Positions 42,811-55,560 of a DNA stretch of 64,000 nucleotides are shown in pieces. Position 1 is the stretch's first letter, and every line of letters begins with the position of its first letter. The notes under the pieces were generated by a model. It ran no database searches. It worked only from the letters and a program-made list of their open reading frames with translations, and was not told the DNA's origin. Both the position numbers and the translations under genes were made by a program. This DNA comes from Bugula neritina (Eukaryota; Bryozoa; Gymnolaemata; Cheilostomatida; Bugulidae): the NCBI GenBank assembly GCA_964035545.1, contig OZ037765.1:23190004-23254003 (forward strand), written 5' to 3'.

Positions 42811-45800
42811 TCAAGCTCTGTTTAGTACAGCAATTAAAATCACAGCAATAATAAGTAGAATAACAATAACTGTCCCAATGACAATAATCAACCTGTGAAT
42901 GATGGAGCATTTCTTAAGAATTCTGTTACAAAATTGAGCTTCTCCATTTTCAGCAGAATTAATGGCATCAAGTATATTTGGTGTGCTACTGGCTGCAACT
43001 ATTGTTTCATCGGTTCTGTACGCTGAGACATATGGCGTAGCACTCTCTGTCCGGTGGTGTGTAATATTAGCATGGCAGAACTTGACTTGATATTCCCTAG
43101 ACTGAGTTACAGTCATCAGCTCTTCCGCACGCATGTATAAGTTAGTAGCTGTGACTTCATCTGGCTCACTCCATTTGTACCTACTTATTAGTCCCTGGTG
43201 TGCCAGGGTACTGCAATAGTTACATACTATAGTGTTGAAGTTCTCCACTATGGCACAGAAGCTAACCAGTGCCTCTGGTGTCAAGTTGCTGTATGGTGAA
43301 TCATCATCTACATTTCCAGACGGTGCCCGTTGCTTCAATTGACTCCATATACTTCCTGCAGTCTTACCTTCAAGTAGGATGATTCATCACTACTTACATT
43401 ATATCAATGTACCTAAGTAGATGTTACATATTACATTAATTGTAAATATTATGTTTCATATTGGCTTGTATACATAAATAATTTCAAATCATAATATATA
43501 CTCAACACACTGCTTACTTTTTCCTTTATTTAATGCAAATGTTTTTTAAATAGCACATGTGTGTAATTCATCTCCCAAAGAAAAATTATTTAGATGTTAA
43601 CTGATTTGAAAAGACGTAATTTGGCTGGAAAAGTCTATAATCTATTCAAAATGGTTATTTAATAGTGATGAAAATAGGCACACATGTGTGTACAAAATAT
43701 TAGTTTATATTATGCTTTCTATACACGCAGTATGCGTCATTATTTTTATACCTGCTGATGATATTTGCTGCTCTATTCTTGCCAACTTGTCTTTGCTAGT
43801 CACATGACCACCACAAACCTGATCACACAGCTCAGCTACTGTTTCTATGTTTTGTTTAAGTATAGCCAAATCCTCTTCATGCTTCTCTAAACTTTCCTTC
43901 CAATGAATATAGTAACAATATGTTGTTGACCATGATACATTTATAATGAATTCTATATACAGACTATACTAAGCAGTCTATGCTATGTGTTGTCAACACC
44001 ATATATTGGTATAACTATATACAGGTCTATACTGGACAGTCTATACTATACTTTAATTTATACTTGTTATTGCAATAACTTTGTTTTGTGATGGTAAGGC
44101 TAATTGATTCCATAAATATTTTTTTTTACGGCAAAATGTAAGAACCCATCATATTCAGAGATGAGACCGAATAATATCATTTAGTGTCACCTTTAACCTC
44201 CTTTTTTGTGGAGCTGCAAAAAGTCAGTACATTTTGCAAAATGTTATTACATTGAAAAACCACTTTACTTTTCAAAAAAATTGGTCTATGATTCAAAATA
44301 TTGTATGTAGCAAAATTATCTGACACAAAGTTATAACAAATAACAAATGAGTGAATTTTTTTTAATTTTTCTCATTTGTTCATCAATTTCTGCTTACATC
44401 CGATATTACAATAATATAGTTCTATTAATTTAAATAGTTTTATTATATTAGAAAAAAAGTTCCCAATATTACTACTATAATATGTATCAATTTCCTGAAT
44501 TTTTTGCCTTCTAATCAATCATATTATTTCTTATATTTTGTTACATACATTTATATTATTATAGAGTCGAAAGTAAGACAAATAGTATGGTACATGATGA
44601 ATTTTATATGTGTATATCTAACATGCAATTTATTAATAAGACATTTATTTTATTCAGAGAACGAAACTAGATATGCAAGTTTCATAGATTAATTTAGGGA
44701 CTTTTTTGGGGCTTTCATTACTTTCATGGCCTACATCTATGCAAAAATGTATTTTACCATGGCAAATACAAATCAGTAAACATTATTACTATATAACTTC
44801 TTCTTTACAAAGTCACTCTAAAAGGCTACAATTGCAGAAATTAAATTTAAGCAGAGACCTTGTTGGATTTAAATAGTTTGGGATTTCCAAAAAGTAGTAT
44901 TCATGTGTAGATACACAAGCACATGGTTTTAAACTTTTGTTTCACACAAGAAAGTCCAGTACAAACGAATTCAGTAAATTGCTTTTCAAACTATAATTTC
45001 CTTTTAGCAATTTTATAAAAGTCTAAGCTTTACCTGCGAATTGAGCTACTTTACCTGGTAAAAGAAATTTTGTGCACTTTGTTTTAAAAGTCGGCTGCTG
45101 CCTTTGTCCAAAGGTAAGTTTAACACTCTTCTGCTTACAGTTGCACAGGAGCCATTTTCAGCATGTCTCCCAATCTGACGGATTTCGGGTAAGCTTTGTT
45201 GACGATCTATTAACTCATACAAAACAAGGTAAGCTGCAGGAGCAGTTTGTACAAAAATACATTAACTTACACAATGCTAGTTTTTACAAACTTTTTACAT
45301 GCAATGTATAGCATAATGTTCTACATAATTACAACATAAAGATGTTACAAAAAACTTAACAAACTCAGCTCAGTTGCTCAATGATTTTGGATATAATAAT
45401 CAATTACCAGTGCAATATTCTTTAATTTTGTTCACATAATGTTCAAAGGGTTCTAAACATTTCTATTTACTATGTTTCGATGAGCTTTAAGACTAAGAGC
45501 AATAATTTGTGTAAAATATTATAGACACTATAGATTGTAGGCTTCGCTTACCATATTTTGATTCTACGGAGCTACAATAATTAACACGATCCATAATGCC
45601 ACATGTGCATGATGTGTCTCATACATTTATATAATAACCCAGCATGAGTATCACAAATAATAGCCATTATTTGTAGGATATTGAATTAGGGTGTAAACTG
45701 TTTCTTTAAATGTCTCAATGGTACAGAGGTTAAATATATAATCAGATGTATGCATATGTTAATGAACTGCTGAACTGGTCATTTGATTCTTATCACAATG

Positions 45801-45922
45801 TGTATTTTAATATGCTCAATGCAAATGAAGAGTTAGCTGACATCTAACTAGATGCTAAACTTATACTTACTTGCCCGAGAGAATCCAGTAGCGTAACTCG
45901 AGCTCTTGTGAAAATGGCGCAT
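42811..45922 (-). CDS. Unrecognised tail-anchored membrane protein, 4 exons
   Basis: I do not recognise this protein. Model: 45871-45922 (MRHFHKSSSYATGFSRA), 45139-45206, 43752-43896, 42811-43355; 810 nt, 269 residues, with phases 1, 0, 1 closing correctly. The third exon is acidic/basic and likely coiled coil (ESLEKHEEDLAILKQNIE). The last exon has a helical Cys-containing region (VSFCAIVENFNTIVCNYC), then a Ser/Thr-rich spacer, the basic stretch RILKKCSIIHR, and a hydrophobic segment of about 22 residues that stops three residues before the end (NRA). No signal peptide is seen. This is the layout of a C-tail-anchored protein with its N-terminus in the cytosol, as in SNAREs, but no SNARE layers are evident. 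The 43896 acceptor (GGAAG) is weak and the second exon is moderately sure. Confidence 0.6.
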
Positions 45923-47152
45923 TTTAGACGTAGTATTTGCTGAATATACTGAATTTATTACAATAAATTAGCACATCAACGTGTATTAATAATTTAGCAA
46001 AGAAAATAATAAGTTGCAGTACGTGGTACTTGCTGTAAATGCTAGTCGGCTAGATTAGCATAGCCTGCCATTGGCTGTAGTACCACTGACAGCAAACTGA
46101 GTACATGCATACAAGTGAATATACCTGCAGTGCTACTAATGATGTTATCAGTGAGGACATCCTGCTATTAGAACATCTACATTGCAGTGATGACTGTTCA
46201 CTGTAGTAAATGACTTCATAGCTTTGGTATTCAATTCAGAAACATATTATTTGTGTGCACAGCTCATGTAAATATGCGATGCATCAATGTTTTCAAATAT
46301 TTTTTATTAAGTTACAAAGTTGGTTTTTTTTAAATTCATAAGTTAATATGTAAAAAGAAACAGAGCACATGGCCTTCTGTTCGTATAAACTTATATTGTT
46401 CAACAGCCTTCAATAATATTAACTTGGTTTCCAACCTGTTGTTGGTAACTGATTTTGCATTATTATGATTGAAAAAAGTTCTTTTGTAAACTGCTAACAA
46501 TATAAGTACAAAAGCTGAGTTGCTAATTGAGGTATCGAGTTTATGCATTAAGAGTAAAGTTTGTAATTGCTGCTACATGGACTGAGTGAGATACTTTAAA
46601 GTTTACATAGCCTAAAAATATAATATTTACAGATATCAATGCAAGTTTTATCATTAGTGTTAACTATCGCTAGTATTCACCAACTGCTATATCATACTAT
46701 GGAGCTTTTTGCAACTAGATACATATATACTTAGCATTGTTGCATCATATAACAAATTGCCTAAGTACTATAAACATAGTTTTATAGAAAAAAATTGAAG
46801 AAACTGACTAGGTTTTTGTTATAGATACCAACTACAGAACTCTTTTTGAGAGTCAAATACTTATCAGTACACAGTAGAGATCCAAAATTTTGAAAAATCT
46901 ACTTTGAAATGATAAATTAGTTATGATATAAACTCATCCATGTTTACAAAAAGTCCGAATACATCTTTAATTTGCACGCTATCATGATATGGAATTTACT
47001 GTCGACATAAAATAAATGAAGATTATTGGGTAATTTTGCTTAGAATTATGTCACAATGATGTGGGGATTTGCTTGCAACTTAAGAAGGCAGAATATAACT
47101 ACAATTAAAGTTGTTTGGAAATTCTTGCATAGTAGGAAGATTTTACTCATGC
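45923..47152. other. Spacer upstream of the tail-anchored gene
   Basis: Presumed promoter region of the minus-strand tail-anchored gene, followed by AT-rich sequence up to the hAT element. No gene is recognised. Confidence 0.45.
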
Positions 47153-47160
47153 ATCTAGAT

Positions 47161-47486
47161 CAGGGCTGTCCAACTTTTTCAGAGCAAGGGTCACTGAAAG
47201 GGAATATTCTATGGCGAGGGCCACATTGTAAACTTTAGTTTGAGCTGGGGAGGGGGGCCACAGCATCAGTATTTTTTAAATTACTTTATTCAAAATTCTT
47301 ATAAATCATTACACAATAAAGTCTTAATAGCTAATGCAGGCTGCATGTTTTGTAGCATGTGTATAAATAAGACATTTAAAAGGTGGTTTTTCACTCTAAT
47401 TCATGAATACTGTGAAAAATAATTTTAATTTGGCACCTTTGGGAGCCACATAAATATAGGCTAGGGGCCACTGTTGGACAGCCTTG
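47161..47486. mobile_element. Non-autonomous hAT-type DNA transposon
   Basis: A 326-bp element starts CAGGGCTGTCCAAC and ends with the inverted match GTTGGACAGCCTTG. It is flanked by ATCTAGAT on the left (47153-47160) and ACCTAGAT on the right (47487-47494), an 8-bp target duplication with one mismatch. TIRs of this type and 8-bp duplications are typical of hAT elements. Inside are GGGCCACA-type motifs common in hAT MITEs and no transposase. It lies between the tail-anchored gene and the OVCA2-like genes. Confidence 0.85.
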
Positions 47487-47981
47487 ACCTAGATAGATTG
47501 TATAATTAGTGTACAATCAATACTTATTTATAGTCCAATAAGACCAAAGGTGTAAAAATAGAAAACTCACAAAAAAGTTGAGTTGAGGTTTTTAATTTTA
47601 ATATTTTATTTTTTTTGTGTTTTAAGGCTATGAGGTGAAGTTTACATCATTGTGAAAAATAAGAAGGTGTTAAAGTTGGCTTACAAGCAAACTGGGAATA
47701 GTACTCGACAAATTGAGCTAATAATAGTTATTAGCTCACAACCAACTAGAAACGTCTAACTTCACTATTAAAACCAAACACTGTGTTTCTAGTAAAAATG
47801 TTTTCAAACAACTTTATTATAATAAGACACAATTACAAATTCAACTGAATATATACATTTATCTAACATGCATGTAGAAAAGCAAACTATATTTTATACG
47901 ATATACCATAATTATGAAATTTAAATAAGCAACCACTTGTTTGCGTTAATTTCCTAGTTATTTTTAAATAAATTACTGTTA

Positions 47982-49634
47982 TTATTGTGTTTTCTTTATA
48001 GCCAGTCTTTTCTCCAAGAAATTCTGATAGATTTTTCGTTGTTCTGGTTGAGTGGGTAGAAAATGTCCCCCAGGATGATGAAGAACTACAGGATCATTAA
48101 AGCACTCTATCAATTCATTTCCCATTTCTACAAAACAATGGAATTTCCATTGCAAATGAATAAAATGTAAATTTTTTGTGAAAAAAGCCATCATAAAATA
48201 TCTGTGGGTCTGCAGGTTAGCATTTCAGATTTTCAAAAGCTGTATGAGTTTCATAACATCATTAAGCGTGTTTTATAACAAATCTTTATTATTTCTTGCT
48301 CCATTGGCACACTATTCCCTTGCTGATGAGGGTTGTATGTTTAAAGCTAATGAAATATGATAAGTGGTATATTTTCACTGATATTTGAATCATTGCTATG
48401 CCCATCTTTAGAGTAAAAACTGTTGGCAAAAATAAAAAAACATATACTGTACGCAAGTGCACCTGTTTGTATTATTAGCACAGAGAATAGAATGCACTAC
48501 TTAGTACTTACCTAGTGGAATAACTTCATCACCTTCACCAATACAGAGCAGTGCAGGTACCAAGCTCACGTGATCAGGGCTATAGTATTTAGCATGGGGA
48601 GAGCACCTACTTCTGAAGGCAGCAAATAACATAACAAACCCTAAATCCAGGTCTAGCTCTAAAATATATATCGCAGAGCATCAACTATGCACCAAATATT
48701 GCAAGTAAAATGAAAGGGTGCAAATAACATTTTATAACAATATTTGAGAAAAAACTAAAAATGGTTGCAATAAGAAATATGTTGTCTTACCGCCACACTT
48801 TTTCATAGCACAGAGTAATGACAAAAAGCATGCTCCTTGGCTAAATGCCAAAACACCATCAAATGGACCCTAAAAATTCAAAAAATTATCATACGTTATA
48901 ACACTATATAAAGCAGCTGATGCATAAAATTATATTTTAACTTCTCAACGAGTTTATTGTACATCATGATATTATTATGACAGCTAGCAAACAAATGGTA
49001 GACTATGGGCTCACCTGTTCACGAACAAACTTGCAAACATGCTCTACAGACTGAGAAAAACCCTTATCAATATCTGAGTATTCTACAGCTCTATAATAGT
49101 TGTCTTCTCTTGAGAACCACCAGCCTAGGCATTGATCATTATCCTCTCCTCCTCCTTGCTCTGCACATACCTTATGAGGTGCATCTAAAAACACTGTAAA
49201 AATAATGTATATAATGTATTAATAGATATTTAAAAATCAGTTTGATAACAAAGGTTGCAATATTTGCTTTGCAACCAAACCAAATTTTGATATCACTTTT
49301 CTAAATAACAGCTAATCAGGAATATTAGTAGATCTGAAAAGATACACTATAAAATGTATGTATAACTAGTATACCGAAATCTGCAAACTTCTTCAGTGAT
49401 TTTCTAAAAGACCCAGTCTTTTCTCTAAATCCTTGTGCACTTTGTCTAAAAAAGCAAACAAAGAGACTTTCTTAACACGCCAATTACTTTTTTAATTTTT
49501 TCACAATTTATTATTTATATACAATCTACCAATTCTTTTTCTCTAAGATACAATTGTTCTATTATTTATGCACATATAACTTATAGTAATCAAAATGATA
49601 TTGTTACTAACCTGTATCCATGGAGACATAAAAT
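47982..49634 (-). CDS. OVCA2/FSH1-family serine hydrolase, downstream copy (copy A); first exon not found
   Basis: An alpha/beta hydrolase of the OVCA2 (esterase) family. Exons: 49612-49634, 49375-49445, 49015-49193, 48791-48869, 48512-48658, 47982-48127; 645 nt, ending in TAA, all phases consistent. It opens ILCLHGYR, matching the first strand and oxyanion region of OVCA2. It continues with RQSAQGFREKTGSFRKSL, CLGWWFS, the nucleophile elbow GVLAFSQGA (Ser), the acid loop IGEGDEVIP (Asp) and HHPGGHFLP (His), so the catalytic triad is intact. The initiator exon, expected to hold only a few codons ending in phase 0, was not located between 49635 and 50321; it may be tiny, or shared with copy B. 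An AATAAA on the minus strand at 47813-47818 can serve as the polyadenylation signal. Human OVCA2 hydrolyses long-chain alkyl esters. Confidence 0.87.
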
Positions 49635-52317
49635 CTACAAAAAAAAAGAAATGAAGTGTTCATTATCAACATAACAGCAAATAAATATCATAATGCTGAC
49701 TCAATTTTAATTCTTATAGTCAAATTTATCCTTTACATTCGATGATCTACAATTTCAAACCAATTATTTTCAGCATTTTTATGTAAAATGAGTAAAATAG
49801 TGTTTTTATTTTAATACCAAAATCAGAACAGCATATTTTAAAAACCTACAACCAGAAATAAAAATTCAATCAAAGCCAAAAAATTGTGGTTTTGCTAGCA
49901 ACAAAAATAAAAAAATTAATGGGCTAATATACTATGATCTTTGTCAAACACCCACTCCAATTGAGAGCAGTGAGCTGCAGATACTAAAAAGATCTTATCA
50001 TTTTATTAGTGAAGTACAGCTTCTAGAACACATTTCGCCAAGAAATGCAAAGTCAAGATTTTCAATAAAAGGCAGATTAGGTAATGAATAATGTACTTTA
50101 TTGAAAAATTAATCATACATCTGACCAGCATGTCATAAATCACAGCATAATTCGGTAAAGTGATTTCTCATCATCATTGATTTGTACTAGACATTTAAAG
50201 CATGTATGTAAATTTCCTAGAAAAACTTTAACAAAACATAATAATGAAAAAATATAGAAACTCTGAATTTTGAAAATAGAAAATTATAGCATCCTATTTC
50301 TGTGATACAGCAGTACATATGTCAACCAGTAACGCCTTCAGACTCCTTTGACAAACATAATGATGCACATTCTTGAAGGAACTTGATGAAAACTTTTTTC
50401 TGTGCCGCTTTCATAGGTATACCATGCCCACCAGGGTGCTGCAACTCCTGCAGATCTGAGAAGTAGTCCTGTACTTTATCACTCATTTCTGGGAAATATA
50501 ATTCAGTATCAGGCTACTGGGTTTCAGCATACTTGAGACTAGATCATATTGATAGAGTAAACACTTACAGAAGCATTTGAAAGTAAGTAACTCAAATATG
50601 CTGGTTCAGTTGATTTAACTTGTCTAGAATTAACGAAATCAGCTGTCTAGCAATAAAACCATGAATTTACTCAAGGTCAAAAGTGTTTAAGTTTAGAGAA
50701 AGATGAGAGCGTGTGTGGTAACGAAACATCCCATGACCACCCTGTCTCACTCCTAGTAACAAAATGTAATGCTAACACCCTGCTGTAAACCTTGAAAACT
50801 CCTATGCATACAACATGTATTAGAAAGAAATTTTTTGATAAGTATAAACTGTTTAAAAAGATATTGCAGAAACCGTTAAACCTACATAGAAACTGTTTTC
50901 CTGCAACTTTTTAAATTTTTTTCGGACTTTTAGGCATTTAAATTTTATATCTCAATAAATCTTGGATTTTCTAAAAAAAGGGTTGTAGAATTTTGACTGA
51001 GGGTCAACTTTAATTCTAGGCTATATATAAAATACAATTATATAATCTATTATGGCTTTGTGTTATTATTAAAATTATATTATCGCATGGCCTCGCTCTA
51101 AATGTCATATAAACACACAAAATACACCAGACCAGCCAGTTGAATACAGCATATCATTAGTATTTCAGATGAAATTTTATCATAGCCCAGTATTAGCTGA
51201 TACATATACAATTACCTGTTGGAATAATATCATCTTGATCTCCAACCACCAGTAGAGATTTTACAGATATTTTCTCTTTAGCTTTAGATGTCAAAATCAG
51301 GTGCTCCAGGTGCTTGCTAATAAATCCTGACACCATAATCACGAAATTAAAATCCGGGTTGTCTAAACAATACATAAACAATATGACTAAAATAAAGCAA
51401 CTCATTAATATTTTTCCTAGTTTAAAAATTGTTTACAGTAAAATTGGCCAAGGTAAAATGGGCAAGTAAGAATGTTGCCAGCAACAAACTCCTTGCTGTG
51501 TCTTGACTCAAATATAAACTCATTATGAGCAAATTTGCTGTTGGCAAGAAACAAGGCTACTACTACTTGAATATTAAAAAATTTTTGCACAAAACATTGC
51601 CGTTTACACTTATCGAATATTTTTTTACACTTTGAAAATTAGCTTTAAATGTAATAGTTTAAGAGTTTCTAATAATTAAATGTTATACTGCAAACTCATA
51701 TACCCAAATTCAATTCATAAACTTGACCTAAAATTTATTAGAGGAAAAAATTACCAAATAGATCGACTGAAAAGTAGCTGACTTGACAAAATTTACTGTT
51801 TTGTTGCTACACTTGCTCTAAGAGCATCTTATTTTTCAAAAGTTAGCTTAAGCTTTGAAATTTCATTTACAATTCAAGATAAAAGAACAGTTTTTTTTGA
51901 GCAAATTAAATTATGAGCTAATAAACTGACAAAGTGGTAGTCTGTCGTATTAGCTAATGAAAATATAGTTACAGATAATTACCTTCTTTCATAAACTGAT
52001 GACAGTAAAGGGCAGCTAAACTGGCACCTTGACTAAACCCCAATAAACCATGAAATGGACCCTAAAATACAATACAGATATCAAGTATTACATAAAGTAT
52101 GATTCACATACACTTAATAGCAATGTTATAATTGGTTTTCCAAGTTATAAAAACTAGCTAATGACAAATCAATATAGTTAATCTAGCACAAATTAATATT
52201 TATACTGTGTTTATTACTCGCATGCAGTTTAGTATGCGGTTTCAATATCGACTAAATACTGGTGAGAGCTAGCAATTCTTTAAAACATGATTTTATTAAT
52301 ATCTAATAGACTATAAT

Positions 52318-52380
52318 AAACTAAAACATCCCGCCACCTACGCAGGACCACGGCGGTGAAAGGTGACCAAACTAAAACAT
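52318..52380 (+). mobile_element. Short GC-rich insert with 12-bp direct repeats (copy 1)
   Basis: A 39-bp GC-rich insert (52330-52368), beginning CCCGCCACCT, with AGGACCAC in the middle and ending GTGAAAGGTGACC, sits between two perfect copies of AAACTAAAACAT (52318-52329 and 52369-52380). It lies in the intron between the fourth and fifth exons of hydrolase copy B. A second insert of the same family is at 57467. I know no named element of this length; it may be a fragment of a larger SINE-like or structural RNA sequence inserted by a target-duplicating mechanism. Confidence 0.7.
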
Positions 52381-54354
52381 ATAATAAAAACACGAGAATA
52401 ATAAAAAACTTGTTAAAACTTAGTACCATAAAGCTAGATTGAATACAGAGCAGTTGACATAAATTTTAAATGTTATTACTTTGCATAATGTACCTGACGT
52501 GCAACACAGTTTTTGATGAGATTTATAGATTTTTCTATGCCAGAGTCAGAAACAGGTTCATTGTTAGTCCACCAAGTTCTCACAGGAGCTAGGTCACCTT
52601 CACTATCAGGTATTGTTTCTTCCAAAACGTGGGGAGCATCAACTATGACTGTATAAAACCATAAAGCAATGAAATAGAGGTACTGTTTTCAAATTCATGC
52701 ATTCATTACTTTATCAGCTTTAAAAATTTGGAGTTTTAAAGCATGTCAGAGTATTCATTTTATTATAGAGTTTATGGTTACAAATTCATAATCAGAAAAT
52801 GCGTACTGGTGTTCTTTTAGCCCCATTTCATTTCACATAATTTAATGTTGTAAATAAATCTTGCATTTTGTACTTACCAAAATCTGCATACTTTTTCATA
52901 GCAGAACGAAAAGCGCCGCTTTTGGTTTTAAACACATCTGCATTTTGTCTAAAATTGAATTGCAAGTGTTAATATTCTATTAACACCTACTGAATGTCAT
53001 TAAAGCATGCTTCACCACACAAAACAGCTAAAATAGTACATGGACAAATATCTTTACTTATAAACGTTATTATATATTAAGTGTGTAAAACTCACCTGTA
53101 GCCGTGTAGACAAAGTATCTGCAACGAGACCAGTAATTCTTAGTTAGCTATGATGAATCATGACTCAATGTATACAGGTGATTGTATTATATATAAAAAG
53201 TTATCACCAGAAATACATGATCAAGACCGATATTTTGTGAAAAGAATATAGCAATGTTTTGGTACAGTTAGTTGAACAAAAAAATTAAACGGAATTCTTA
53301 AAAACGATATTGAAAAATCAAATATATTTTATTTATTATTCTATCAGCAGGTAGCTATTAAATACCAGGTAAAGGGCATGCAACTTCCAATTTTTTTTTA
53401 AATAAAGAGTAATGCTAAGAGCTATTAATAACCCCAAAGTCTATAATTAATCACCTTTGCTAATTAAATACAATGCACCACTTTAAGAAAAAACTCAGAA
53501 TGAATTATAGTATTATGAATTCTTAATGTTGTCATCAAACACCATCAACAATTTTTATTGAAAATTAGGTGATTATTTTAAAGCGTTTTAATTTGCTTTG
53601 GCACATTTTTTACTGCAGTTTTATTGAAATTAGATGCTTTAAAAAGAAAGACATGTGACAGAGTATAGTTTTTATTTAATTAAAATATATAAGCTCATTG
53701 TTACTGTGATAATTCACACCCATAGGTATCATTTGGATTATGATATTATTTATCATTATTACCATGGTTACACACGTGGTATTAATTATGATTGTGTAAT
53801 GAAAATTTACTGCTTGTAATAAAAACAATCATTATTACAGTGATATTTTAAACAATACATTGCAATATTTATAACTTACAAAATTGATTTAATAAATAAT
53901 AAACTTCATTATTACATTTGAACATAAACATGAAATTTACTCAAAGTAACAAAAATCAGTACAATAACTTTGAATAGTAGGGTGAGGGTATTATGCTCAC
54001 CTATTGTTATTGAGTAAATGCAAAAAGTAGGCAACTGAATAAGTGACTGTGAGGGAAAATCAATACAAATTATTTTCATGTCATTGACACTATGATTACA
54101 ACTACCGACATATAACTATAAACTATAATGATTATCATGAGTATCATTTTAATTATGAAAAATATGATCACATTCAGTTTCACTATCAATATGAATGTTG
54201 TTAAAATTCAGATTCATCATATGAATTTCGCAATTATTAAAAAGTATGACTAGAACCATAGAGCTAAACAATAAGCTTAATTGAAAGTTTAATTGCTAGG
54301 TTCAACATTAAACATAGCAGTGATTTTAATGTCAATAACAATATAACTAAAAAT

Positions 54355-54830
54355 ATTATAGCTATTATTAATATTAGTAGCTACTATTAGTATTACGATT
54401 ACCATTATTATTATTATTATACTTATACTTATAGCACTACTTGACTACTAGTGCTTGTAGTAGTAGTAATTATAATAAAAATCATAAACCTAACGATAAT
54501 AATAATGATTATAAGTATATCTATCATTATAATATTAATGTTTATAAAATTATCATATAATAACACTTATGATAACCTAAAAGTAAATCAACCAATTGAA
54601 CTAAACTAGCTAAAGTCTAATAGTAATAGTAAAACTAAATGTAATACTAAGTCTAATAGTAATACTAATCAGTAATAGTAATACTAATACTATTAGTAAT
54701 AGTAATAGTTATAGTAATAGCAATACTGACAGTAATAACAATAATACCAACACTAATACTAATACTAATAGTAATAGTATTAGTATTAGTATTACTGTAA
54801 TACTAATACTAATTAATAGTAATGGTAACA
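54355..54830. repeat. AATACT/AATAGT array with inverted arms
   Basis: Long run of TAATAGTAATAC-type units in the first intron of hydrolase copy B. Arms ACTAATACTAATACT and AGTATTAGTATTAGT (near 54752 and 54776) are exact reverse complements with a nine-base spacer. Confidence 0.8.
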
Positions 54831-54954
54831 ATATGAATACCATTAGTAAAAAATAACATAAACTGATTGCCATTGTGATTGTCATTAATCGGTTCATGTT
54901 GATTGTTATACTGATACTCATTGTGATCGTTTAAACTTGAACTGAAAATGTGTA

Positions 54955-55015
54955 GGTCTAGAACTAGAACTAGGACTAGGACTAGGACTAAGACTAAGAG
55001 TAAGTAGAACTAGAA
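54955..55015. repeat. Degenerate CTAGGA/CTAAGA hexamer array
   Basis: Successive hexamers CTAGAA, CTAGAA, CTAGGA three times, CTAAGA twice, then GTAAGT form about eight units. It directly follows the AATAGT array in the first intron of hydrolase copy B. Confidence 0.8.
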
Positions 55016-55438
55016 GAGAAGATGAAATGCTTCATTACCTACAGTTTTAATTTTAGAGAATATCGTATAAAATAAGCTAGCATCGTTAAAAATATATAAA
55101 TTAAATCTAATTTAAATAAATAAATATGCAATTACGTTAACGGTTAATTGTAAAAATAAATAACACTAACAGAATTCAAATTGTACCTTTAATTTTTCTG
55201 TGGAGGCTGACATTTTTAATGGTTATAGTCGTGTGCTTTGTTTTAAAATGATCATGCACAAACCAAATACAAGTAGGTCTCCCGTTTCTTCTATTAATGA
55301 CCTTTATTTTTCTTAGCTAAGGTCATTATCAGTAGAACTTCTAAAATTAGAATCGGAATTTAATTGAACAATTCCGTCTTACGTGGATTGTCCAAATAGG
55401 CTCTCTCTCAATTGGAAAACCAGGAATCAAATATTCAT

Positions 55439-55560
55439 GTAATACTAATACTAATAGTAATAGTAATACTAATAGTAAAACTAATAGTAAAACTAATAGT
55501 AATAGTAATACTTATACTATTAGTATTAGTATTACTTATACTATAGTCTATAACTATAAG
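55439..55560. repeat. AATACT/AATAGT array with 19-bp inverted arms
   Basis: Left arm GTAATACTAATACTAATAG (55439-55457) and right arm CTATTAGTATTAGTATTAC (55517-55535) are exact reverse complements around a 59-base loop of AATAGTAAAACT units. The array lies about 270 bases upstream of the LINE fragment. Confidence 0.85.

Larger units (their letters stand above)
50322..55213 (-). pseudogene. OVCA2/FSH1-family serine hydrolase, upstream copy (copy B), with one-base deletion
   Basis: Tandem paralogue of copy A. Exons: 55187-55213 (MSASTEKLK), 53096-53118, 52878-52948, 52494-52648, 51984-52061, 51216-51362, 50322-50488, stop TGA. It shares the ILCLHGYR opening, GLLGFSQGA nucleophile motif, VVGDQDDIIP acid loop and HPGGHGIP His loop. 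Exon 51984-52061 is 78 nt where copy A has 79. Within it, GCC AGT is followed by TAG, because one T is missing compared with the frame that continues as AALYCHQFMKE into the next exon. The rest of the gene is free of stops, and 23-, 71- and 147-nt exons match copy A in length. It is either a very recent pseudogene, an allele, or a sequencing error at a functional gene. AATAAA at 50097-50102 on the minus strand fits as the polyadenylation signal. Confidence 0.8.

Noticed and set aside
45034-45055. Small exon CTCAATTCGCAG between exons 2 and 3 of the tail-anchored gene
   Set aside because: Exon 2 joins exon 3 in phase without it, and its acceptor would be a bare TAG in purine-rich sequence.
54709-54921. 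70-residue hydrophobic minus-strand frame (Leu/Ile/Val repeats)
   Set aside because: It is a translation of the AATACT/AATAGT array, not a membrane protein.
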